From the NCBI GenBank assembly GCA_029227055.1, contig JAQXZE010000066.1, positions 1 through 36,987 of the forward strand: 36,987 nucleotides of DNA, written 5' to 3'. Both the position numbers and the translations under genes were made by a program. Position 1 is the first letter of the stretch, and every line of letters starts with the position of its first letter. Below the pieces are notes generated by a model. That model ran no database searches. It was given only the letters and a program-made list of their open reading frames with translations, and had not been told where the DNA came from. Shown in pieces: positions 1 through 6,382 of the stretch. The DNA is from Oscillospiraceae bacterium (lineage in GTDB: Bacteria; Bacillota; Clostridia; Oscillospirales; Acutalibacteraceae).

Positions 1-1
1 A

Positions 2-358
2 TACAGAAGCCTGCGCTTTGAAAACGAAGTTTTAGATAGGCAAAACTATCAGGGTGTTGCGGTAATGAATTTTACCGAGAGGGAAATTCCATATACTCGC
101 ATTATTGAGCATAAGCATTTTGCTAATGCAAAGTCCGAAAAAACGATAATTACAAAGGAATATCCCGCAACTCTGGCTGAGGGTAAAGAGCCGTATTATC
201 CTGTAAATGATGAGCGAAATAACGAGATTTATAAAAAGTATGAGCGAGAGGCGGCAAGCTCTGATGTAATGTTCGGCGGAAGACTTGCAAATTACAAGTA
301 TTTTGATATGGACGATACTGTAGAAGCAGCGCTTGAGCTTTGTGCTGAGCTTTTTTAG
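2..358 (+). CDS. glf: UDP-galactopyranose mutase, C-terminal part
   Basis: The reading frame is open from the left edge (first full codon at position 2) and ends with TAG at 356-358, so only about the last 118 residues are present. The visible part resembles the C-terminal domain of UDP-galactopyranose mutase, the FAD enzyme that interconverts UDP-galactopyranose and UDP-galactofuranose for surface glycans. Family-typical stretches are VAVMNFTEREIPYTRIIEHK, YPVNDERN and FGGRLANYKYFDMDD; the last is the conserved FAD-domain closing motif with GGRL. A glycosyltransferase starts 13 nt after the stop, which suggests the end of a cell-surface polysaccharide operon. The assignment is from recognised motifs; the FAD-binding N-terminus lies outside the window. 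Confidence 0.9.
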   Translation, partial: YRSLRFENEVLDRQNYQGVAVMNFTEREIPYTRIIEHKHFANAKSEKTIITKEYPATLAEGKEPYYPVNDERNNEIYKKYEREAASSDVMFGGRLANYKYFDMDDTVEAALELCAELF

Positions 359-371
359 AGAGGTAAGTAAA

Positions 372-1430
372 ATGTCAGAAAAAATGATAAGTATTATAAT
401 GCCTGTCTACAAGGTAGAGGACTATGTGGGCAAGGCTATAGAGAGCATACAGGCGCAAACCTTTAGTGATTGGGAGTTTTTCTGCGTTGATGACGGCTCG
501 CCCGATAAAAGCGGCGAAATATGTGAGCAGTATGCGGCAAAGGACGACAGAATTAAGGTTATCCACAAGGAAAACGGCGGTGCTCCGAGTGCGAGAAATG
601 TGGCTATTGATAAGGCGGAGGGCAAATATCTTTATTTTATGGACTCTGACGATTGGGCAGAGCCTACTATGCTTTACGATATGTTCAAAGCGGCAGAGGA
701 AAATGACAGCGAGCTTGTAGTTTCAGGCTTTTTCATTGATACTTATTATAACGATACCGAAAAGTATACTCAGGAGCAGTTTTGTCCCGCAGCGGTTTAC
801 CCTACAAAGCGTGATTTTAGAGAAAACGCTCATAAGCTTTTCGATAAGAACTTACTTTATACCCCTTGGAACAAGCTTTACCGAACAGATTATATAAAGG
901 CGAATAAGCTTTATTTCCCCGAAACCTTTTGGGACGATTTTCCCTTTAATTTAAGTGTTATAAGGGATGTTGAGAGGGTAACCGTTTTAGAAAACAGATA
1001 CTATCACTTTATAAGAAAACGCGCAGAAAGTGAAACTGCAAAGTATAGGGCAGATATGTTTGATAAGCGTGAGGAAGAACATTCCTGGATGTGTGAGCTT
1101 TACGATTATTGGCAGATTAAAAATTCCGATACAGAGGAATTTTTGGCCCGAAGATATATTGAGCGAGTAGTTGGCTGTGTAGAGAATGTTACAAATAAAA
1201 ACTGCACCCTTACTAAAAAAGAGAAAAAGGCAAAGATAAAGGAAATGATTTTAAGCGAAAAGGCGCAAAGGGCAATCGGCTTTGCAAAACCGAAGTCACT
1301 TCATATGAAGTTTATCCTTTTGCCTATAAGGCTTCGCAGTGTTTGGCTTATGTATTTGGTAAGCAGTGTGATTTCGGGTATTAAATCAAGAAACACAAAG
1401 ATTTTTGCAACTCTTAAAGCAACTCGTTAA
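372..1430 (+). CDS. Family 2 glycosyltransferase
   Basis: The product is 352 residues. It has a GT-A fold N-terminus (ISIIMPVYKVEDYVGKAIES, then VDDGSPDKSG, then GAPSARN) and the DXD-type metal and nucleotide-sugar motif MDSDDW near residue 95. It should transfer a sugar from a nucleotide-sugar donor in the cytoplasm; the donor and acceptor cannot be read from the sequence. The C-terminal 100 residues are basic, with a hydrophobic stretch (MKFILLPIRLRSVWLMYLVS) that may associate with the membrane. I chose ATG 372 because AGAGAGG lies just upstream; the TTG at 333 would overlap the glf coding end and lacks a ribosome site. It follows glf by 13 nt, which fits a polysaccharide or glycolipid operon. 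Confidence 0.9.
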   Translation: MSEKMISIIMPVYKVEDYVGKAIESIQAQTFSDWEFFCVDDGSPDKSGEICEQYAAKDDRIKVIHKENGGAPSARNVAIDKAEGKYLYFMDSDDWAEPTMLYDMFKAAEENDSELVVSGFFIDTYYNDTEKYTQEQFCPAAVYPTKRDFRENAHKLFDKNLLYTPWNKLYRTDYIKANKLYFPETFWDDFPFNLSVIRDVERVTVLENRYYHFIRKRAESETAKYRADMFDKREEEHSWMCELYDYWQIKNSDTEEFLARRYIERVVGCVENVTNKNCTLTKKEKKAKIKEMILSEKAQRAIGFAKPKSLHMKFILLPIRLRSVWLMYLVSSVISGIKSRNTKIFATLKATR

Positions 1431-1444
1431 AGGGGCGTTTTAGA

Positions 1445-2677
1445 ATGACAACAGCGGTAATAGGCGGTGGCGCCGCGGGGCTTATGGCTGCAATAACTGC
1501 GGCTACACCCGAAAATACCGTTTTTATAATTGAAAGAAACGAGCGGCCACTCAGGAAGGTAATGATAACGGGTAAGGGCAGATGCAATGTTACGAATAAT
1601 TGCTCGCTCGATACCCTTATCTCAAATGTAACAAAAAACGGAAGATTTTTGTATTCAGCATTTTCTGCACTTGATTCGGCTGCCGTTATGCGTTTTTTTG
1701 AGGATAGGGGAGTACCCCTTAAAACTGAGCGTGGCAACAGGGTTTTTCCTGTGTCGGATAAGGCGGTTGATATTGTAGACGCTTTGATTTTGGCGGCAAA
1801 GGAAAAAAAGGTGCGCTTTATAAGGAATAGAGCAGTTGAGGTGTTAACAACAGACGGTGCCGTTTCTAGCGTAAAGCTTGATAGCGGAGAAGAGATTTCA
1901 GCCGATAATGTTATAATTGCAACGGGCGGCAAATCCTATCCCTTAACAGGCTCTACAGGGGACGGATATAAGCTGGCTGAAAAGCTCGGACATACCGTTA
2001 CAGAACTTAGTCCCTCGCTGGTGCCAATAGTTTTGCATGAGGGCTTCTGCTCGGCGCTATCGGGACTTTCCCTTAAAAATGTAGAGCTTTTCCTTTTTGA
2101 AGAGGATAAGAAAAAGCCGCTTTATAGAGAGCTTGGCGAGATGCTGTTTACCCATTTTGGCGTATCGGGGCCGTTGGTGCTCAGCGCTTCGGCGCATATT
2201 AAGGATATAAAGAAAAAATCCTATTATTTTATTTTGGATTTAAAGCCTGCTTTGAGTGTAGAGCAGTTGGACAAGCGTGTTTTAAGGGATTTTGAGAAAA
2301 ATTCAAATAAGGATTTCATAAATTCGCTTGACGCTCTTTTGCCGAAAAGCTTTATACCGATTGCGGTGTCGCTATCAAAAATTCCGCCGCATACAAAGGT
2401 AAATCAGATAAGCCGCGAGCAAAGGCAGGCGCTTATATCGGTTATAAAGAGCTTGAAGCTTAATATTGTGGATTTCAGACCCATAGAGGAAGCTATTGTT
2501 ACAAAGGGCGGTATATCGGTTAAGGAAATTAATCCATCTACTATGGAGTCAAAGCTTATAAAAAATCTTTATTTTGCGGGAGAGGTTATCGATGTTGACG
2601 CATATACAGGCGGATTTAATCTTCAGATAGCCTTTTCAACAGGATATCTCGCAGGAAAAAGTACAAAAGGAGAATAA
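1445..2677 (+). CDS. NAD(P)/FAD-dependent oxidoreductase, BaiN/HI0933 (YhiN) family
   Basis: The product is 410 residues, the usual length for the HI0933/YhiN/BaiN flavoprotein family. The N-terminal Rossmann dinucleotide motif is GGGAAGLMAA at residues 7-16, followed by the family signature GKGRCNVTN near residue 40. The C-terminal FAD-contact motif is FAGEVIDVDAYTGGFNLQ near residue 380. Members bind FAD; some are annotated as bile-acid 3-dehydro-4-reductases (BaiN), but most have no proven substrate, so a bile-acid role is not implied here. The start follows AAAGGGG at a normal distance. cmk begins 2 nt after the stop codon, so the two are probably co-transcribed; the same neighbour pair occurs in other Clostridia. 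Confidence 0.88.
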   Translation: MTTAVIGGGAAGLMAAITAATPENTVFIIERNERPLRKVMITGKGRCNVTNNCSLDTLISNVTKNGRFLYSAFSALDSAAVMRFFEDRGVPLKTERGNRVFPVSDKAVDIVDALILAAKEKKVRFIRNRAVEVLTTDGAVSSVKLDSGEEISADNVIIATGGKSYPLTGSTGDGYKLAEKLGHTVTELSPSLVPIVLHEGFCSALSGLSLKNVELFLFEEDKKKPLYRELGEMLFTHFGVSGPLVLSASAHIKDIKKKSYYFILDLKPALSVEQLDKRVLRDFEKNSNKDFINSLDALLPKSFIPIAVSLSKIPPHTKVNQISREQRQALISVIKSLKLNIVDFRPIEEAIVTKGGISVKEINPSTMESKLIKNLYFAGEVIDVDAYTGGFNLQIAFSTGYLAGKSTKGE

Positions 2678-2679
2678 AA

Positions 2680-3348
2680 ATGATTTCAGTTGCAATAGAC
2701 GGACCTGCAGGCGCAGGCAAAAGTACTATATCAAGAACAGCCGCAAAGGAGCTCGGCTTTATTTATGTTGATACGGGCGCTTTGTATAGAGCGGTAGGTC
2801 TGAAATTTTTAAACGACGGATATAATACCGACCTTTTATGTGATATTGATGCCGTTTTAGCCGATACAAAGGTTGATATCCGTTTTATAGACGGCGAGCA
2901 GCGAGTGTTTTTAGGAGAATTGGATGTTTCGGATAAAATCAGAACGCCTGAGGTTTCTATGATGGCGTCTGCTGTCTCAGCAAAGCCTGAAGTTAGAGCA
3001 TATCTTTTAGAAATGCAAAGAAGGCTTGCCCGAGATAACAATGTTTTAATGGACGGCAGAGATATCGGAACGGTAGTTTTGCCTGATGCTACAGTTAAAA
3101 TCTTTTTAACCGCTTCGGCAGAGGATAGGGCAAACCGCCGTTATAAAGAACTTATCGAAAAGGGTCAAGAGGTTACCTTTGAGGAAGTTTATGAGGATAT
3201 GGTTAAAAGGGACTATAAAGACTCCCACCGAGCAATAGCCCCCTTAAAGCCCGCAGACGATGCTGTAATTGCCGATACAACAGGTAACGAATTTGAGCAA
3301 TCATTAGCCCTTATCTTAAAGATAGTAAGGGAAAAGGCAGGGATTTAA
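2680..3348 (+). CDS. cmk: (d)CMP kinase
   Basis: This 222-residue protein matches cytidylate kinase, which phosphorylates CMP and dCMP with ATP. The P-loop IDGPAGAGKST is at residues 6-16. The substrate-domain stretch YVDTGALYRAVG follows at about 29-40, then the conserved GRDIGTVVLPDA near residue 126 and the lid region with DRANRRYKEL and KRDYKDSHR. Length and motif order are normal for the family. The ribosome site AAAAGGAG overlaps the end of the preceding flavoprotein gene. The stop codon TAA at 3346-3348 lies 1 nt before the CTG start proposed for ispH, so translation of the next gene is probably coupled to this one. A plsC gene often found between cmk and ispH in Firmicutes is absent. 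Confidence 0.96.
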   Translation: MISVAIDGPAGAGKSTISRTAAKELGFIYVDTGALYRAVGLKFLNDGYNTDLLCDIDAVLADTKVDIRFIDGEQRVFLGELDVSDKIRTPEVSMMASAVSAKPEVRAYLLEMQRRLARDNNVLMDGRDIGTVVLPDATVKIFLTASAEDRANRRYKELIEKGQEVTFEEVYEDMVKRDYKDSHRAIAPLKPADDAVIADTTGNEFEQSLALILKIVREKAGI

Positions 3349-3349
3349 T

Positions 3350-5398
3350 CTGAAAATAACATTAGCTAAAACCGCGGGATTTTGTTTCGGGGTTGACAGG
3401 GCGGTAAAAACCGTTTATGAGCTTTGCGAAAAGGGTGAAAAGGTCTGCACATTAGGGCCTATAATTCATAACCCTCAGCTTGTAGAGGAGTTAAGTCTTA
3501 AAGGTGTTAAAATTGTAGGCTCACCCGAGGAAGTAAAAGAGGAAGAGGTGCTCGTAATTCGTTCTCACGGAGTTGAGCGTGAGATTTATGAGAGGGCAGA
3601 GGCTTTAAATATAAAAACGGTTGACGCCACCTGTGTTTTCGTTTCAAAGATACATAAAATTGTAAACGAAGAAAGCAAACAGGGAAATATAATTTTAATC
3701 GCAGGGGACAAAAATCACCAAGAGGTTATTGGCATAAAGGGTCACTGTGAGGGTGAGGCGTATGTCTTTTCAGGACCCGAGGAACTTGAAAAAATCCTGA
3801 ATGAAAACCCCGAATTTGCCGAAAAATGCCTCTCTGTTGTGTCTCAGACTACTTTTAATCAAAAAAAATGGGAAATTTGCCAAGAAATTTTAAAAAAAGT
3901 ATGTACAAATGCGAAAATTTTTGATACAATATGCAATGCGACCTCTAATAGACAAAGAGAGGCGGCAGAGCTTGCGGCTGTCAACGATGTAATGGTTGTA
4001 ATCGGTGGCAGGCATAGTTCAAACACTTTTAAGTTATATGAAGTGTGCCGAACTTTTTGTCCGAGAACATATCTTTTAGAAACTGCCGAGGAATTAAACG
4101 CCTCATATTTTGAAGGGTGCAACTCAGTAGGGGTGGTTGCCGGTGCATCTACACCGGCAGGTATAATAAAGGAGGTTATTAAAACCATGTCGGAAATTTT
4201 ACAACCGGTTGATGAGCAAATTGAAGAAGTTGCTCAAAAAAGCTTCGAGGAAATGACGGATGAGGAAGCATTTGAGGCTTCTCTCAGCAGCTTGACAGGA
4301 GACCAAAAAGTTTGCGGTGTTGTTCTTGCTGTAAAATCTACTGAGGTTCAGGTAGATATCGGCAGAGGACTTGCAGGCTACGTTTCTAAGGAAGAATATT
4401 CCTTAGATCCGAATGTCGATTTGACTGAGGAAGTTAAGGTAGGAGATAAGCTCAACCTTATTATTATGAAAATCAATGATCAGGAAGGTACAGCAATGCT
4501 TTCAAAGCGTCGTTACGATGCTATTGCCGGTTGGGACAATATAGTAGCCGCTAAAGATTCTGCAGAGATTCTTACAGGCGTTGTTAACGATGTTGTCAAG
4601 GGTGGCGTGGTTGTTTATACAAACAACGTTCGCGTGTTCATTCCTGCATCTCAGGCTGTGGCTTCAAGAGGTGATTCTCTTGAGGAGTTAAAGGGCAAAG
4701 AGGTACAGTTCCGCATTATTGAAATCGGCAGAGGCCGCAAGGCTGTTGGTTCTATCCGCAGCGTGCTTCGCGAACAGCGCAAGGCTCAGGAAGAAAAGAT
4801 TTGGAGCTCTATCGCAGTTGGCGACCGCTTTACAGGCGTTGTGAAGTCACTCACTACATACGGCGCATTCGTAGATATCGGCGGTGTAGACGGAATGGTT
4901 CACATCAGTGAGCTTTCTTGGACCAGAATTAAGAATCCTGCTGAGGTTGTTAGCGTTGGCGATACTATTGAAGTATATGTTAAGGCTATTGACGCTGATA
5001 AGAGAAAAATTTCTCTCGGCTACAAAAAGGATGAGGAAAATCCTTGGACCATCTTCCAAAACAATTATAGTGTAGATGATACCGTTACAGTTAAGATTGT
5101 TAGTATGACAACTTATGGTGCATTCGCAAGAATTATTCCTGGAATTGACGGTCTTATCCACATTTCTCAGATTGCAAACAAGCATGTTGCAAAGCCGCAG
5201 GATGAGCTTACAATCGGACAAGAGGTTGAGGCAAAGATTATTGCTGTTGACACCGAGAAAAAGCGTGTTAGCCTTTCTATCCGCGCTTTATTGCCCGAAG
5301 CAGTAGCTGAAGAGGCAGTTGTTGAAGAAGCAGCTGCTGAAGCTGTAGAGGCTGTAGAAGAGCCTGTAGCAGAAGTAGAAGCTACCGAAGCTGAATAA
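3350..5398 (+). CDS. ispH: Bifunctional HMBPP reductase (IspH) / ribosomal protein S1 fusion
   Basis: The 682-residue product has two parts. Residues 1-279 are IspH (LytB), the 4Fe-4S enzyme making IPP and DMAPP in the last MEP-pathway step; cluster cysteines are C12 (GFCFGV), C95 (DATC) and C195 (TICNAT), matching the E. coli spacing 12/96/197. Residues from about 280 hold four S1 RNA-binding domains (clear KGxVxxxxxYGAFVDI/G-x-DGxxHIS patterns in the last two) and an Ala/Glu/Val-rich acidic tail of about 35 residues. This fusion is known in Clostridia. The only upstream start that keeps MKITLAKTAGFCFGV is CTG at 3350; the frame has a stop at 3326-3328 and no ATG, GTG or TTG between. Using the first later start (GTG 3548) would delete C12. 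Confidence 0.92.
   Translation: MKITLAKTAGFCFGVDRAVKTVYELCEKGEKVCTLGPIIHNPQLVEELSLKGVKIVGSPEEVKEEEVLVIRSHGVEREIYERAEALNIKTVDATCVFVSKIHKIVNEESKQGNIILIAGDKNHQEVIGIKGHCEGEAYVFSGPEELEKILNENPEFAEKCLSVVSQTTFNQKKWEICQEILKKVCTNAKIFDTICNATSNRQREAAELAAVNDVMVVIGGRHSSNTFKLYEVCRTFCPRTYLLETAEELNASYFEGCNSVGVVAGASTPAGIIKEVIKTMSEILQPVDEQIEEVAQKSFEEMTDEEAFEASLSSLTGDQKVCGVVLAVKSTEVQVDIGRGLAGYVSKEEYSLDPNVDLTEEVKVGDKLNLIIMKINDQEGTAMLSKRRYDAIAGWDNIVAAKDSAEILTGVVNDVVKGGVVVYTNNVRVFIPASQAVASRGDSLEELKGKEVQFRIIEIGRGRKAVGSIRSVLREQRKAQEEKIWSSIAVGDRFTGVVKSLTTYGAFVDIGGVDGMVHISELSWTRIKNPAEVVSVGDTIEVYVKAIDADKRKISLGYKKDEENPWTIFQNNYSVDDTVTVKIVSMTTYGAFARIIPGIDGLIHISQIANKHVAKPQDELTIGQEVEAKIIAVDTEKKRVSLSIRALLPEAVAEEAVVEEAAAEAVEAVEEPVAEVEATEAE
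4168..4189 (+). promoter_or_regulatory. Internal ribosome binding site and ATG at the IspH/S1 junction
   Basis: Inside the fused gene, AAAGGAGGTT at 4168-4177 is followed 11 nt after the GGAGG core by an in-frame ATG at 4187-4189. This is the exact boundary between the IspH domain (ending GIIKEVIKT) and the S1 part (starting MSEILQPV). It could give a separate 403-residue S1 protein. The sequence is seen directly; internal initiation is inference, and the spacing is slightly long. Confidence 0.5.
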
Positions 5399-5407
5399 TT
5401 AAAAAAT

Positions 5408-5442
5408 AAAACAGAAGGATTAAAAAATCCTTCTGTTTTTTT
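5408..5442 (+). terminator. Rho-independent terminator after ispH-S1
   Basis: Inverted arms AACAGAAGGATT and AATCCTTCTGTT are separated by a few A residues and followed by a run of T. It lies about 10 nt after the stop codon and should end the glf-to-ispH operon. Confidence 0.9.
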
Positions 5443-5702
5443 ATGCCTGTAGGGAGGGTGCCCTGTATTAGTGAATAGTGAAGAGTGAAAAGTGAAGAGG
5501 TAATGTGTCGGCGCTGCCGACATTATATAAATCGTGCCGTAGGCACACCGTAATTATTCATTTTTCATTATTCACCATTCATCATTCATTAAATCAAAAC
5601 GGGCGATTCGTGAATCGCCCCTACGGTGTAAATTAATTTATATTGATTTGTAGGGTTGATTCACGAATCAACCGCATTTTTCGGGCAATTCGTGAATTGC
5701 CC
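5443..5702. repeat. Cluster of palindromic intergenic repeats (REP/MITE-like)
   Basis: No gene is seen here. The left part (5472-5499) is made of GTGAA/AGTGAA direct repeats, and 5553-5590 holds the inverted counterpart built from ATTCA/CATT units, like degenerate inverted ends. Between them lie a perfect palindrome at 5506-5522 (TGTCGGC/GCCGACA) and a small hairpin at 5534-5546. The right part holds three related 18-20 bp palindromes at 5601-5620, 5654-5673 and 5683-5702 whose arms differ but stay fully complementary. Such elements are common in gut Clostridia intergenic regions; no transposase is present. Confidence 0.7.
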
Positions 5703-5716
5703 CACAAAAAATAAAA

Positions 5717-6295
5717 TCATTTATTATTTTGCTCATCAAGCGGTAGTGAAAAGCTTGCCATAAACTCTTTAAGGAAGATATCAGCTTCGGGCAGGTTTAA
5801 CTTCTTTATTGCCGCTTTTGTTGATTTTTCTGCGGTGGAAAATTCACGGTTGCCCATATTAAGCTCTTCGGTACATTTTATAAGGGCAGAAATTTTATCC
5901 GCCGCCTTTATAAACTTTACGGTTTCCTCGTCGGGCGCATATAATTCCTTGAAATCCTCCCTCATATCGTCGGGCAGCATAGATATAAGTCGCTCGCTAG
6001 CTATAGTCTCTATTTGCTTATAAACCGTTCTGATTTCGGGGTTATAATATTTAATAGGGGTAGGCATATCGCCCGTTATAATTTCGGTAGTATCGTGGAA
6101 CATAGCGGTAACGGCGATTTTATAGGGGTCTACATTTCCGCCGCATCTTTTGTTATGTATAACTGCAAGAGCGTGGGCAATAAAAGCCACCTCTAATGAA
6201 TGTTCACTCAAATTTTCCTGTTTTGTGTTGCGCATAAGTCCCCATCTGTAGATGTTTTTCATACGGGAAAGCATAGCATAAAAGTGATTGTTCAT
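5717..6295 (-). CDS. yfbR: YfbR-like 5'-deoxynucleotidase (HD domain)
   Basis: The 192-residue HD-domain protein matches the YfbR/HDDC2-type 5'-nucleotidases, which remove phosphate from deoxyribonucleoside 5'-monophosphates in the cytoplasm. The N-terminal substrate motif RWGLMRNTKQENLSEHS contains H32; the metal pair H67-D68 is in AMFHDTTEIITGDMPTPIKY, and a later Asp is in KAADKISALIKC. The length is close to the E. coli enzyme (199 residues). It starts 15-16 nt after a predicted minus-strand start point and has a weak AAGGATGTGAG ribosome site. It is divergent from the YfhO-family gene and shares overlapping promoters with it. Substrate preference is inferred from family. Confidence 0.88.
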   Translation of the reverse strand: MNNHFYAMLSRMKNIYRWGLMRNTKQENLSEHSLEVAFIAHALAVIHNKRCGGNVDPYKIAVTAMFHDTTEIITGDMPTPIKYYNPEIRTVYKQIETIASERLISMLPDDMREDFKELYAPDEETVKFIKAADKISALIKCTEELNMGNREFSTAEKSTKAAIKKLNLPEADIFLKEFMASFSLPLDEQNNK

Positions 6296-6310
6296 TTTCT
6301 CACATCCTTA

Positions 6311-6339
6311 TTGAATATTATAGCATTTTTTGATATAAT
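6311..6339 (+). promoter_or_regulatory. Promoter for the YfhO-family gene
   Basis: TTGAAT at 6311-6316 and TATAAT at 6334-6339 are separated by 17 bp. The predicted start point is near 6346, leaving a leader of about 37 nt to ATG 6383. It overlaps the opposite promoter almost completely. Confidence 0.7.
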
Positions 6340-6344
6340 ATCAA
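6317..6344 (-). promoter_or_regulatory. Promoter for the yfbR-like gene
   Basis: On the minus strand TTGATA (plus 6339-6344) and TATAAT (plus 6317-6322) have a 16-bp spacer. Transcription would start near 6310, about 15 nt before the yfbR start codon. Confidence 0.6.
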
Positions 6345-6382
6345 GTAGGATAATTATTCTAGTTTTGGAGGATGACCGGGTT

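Noticed and set aside
333-371. Upstream TTG start for the GT2 glycosyltransferase
   Set aside because: It lies inside glf, has no ribosome site, and the family N-terminus begins at ATG 372, which has AGAGAGG upstream.
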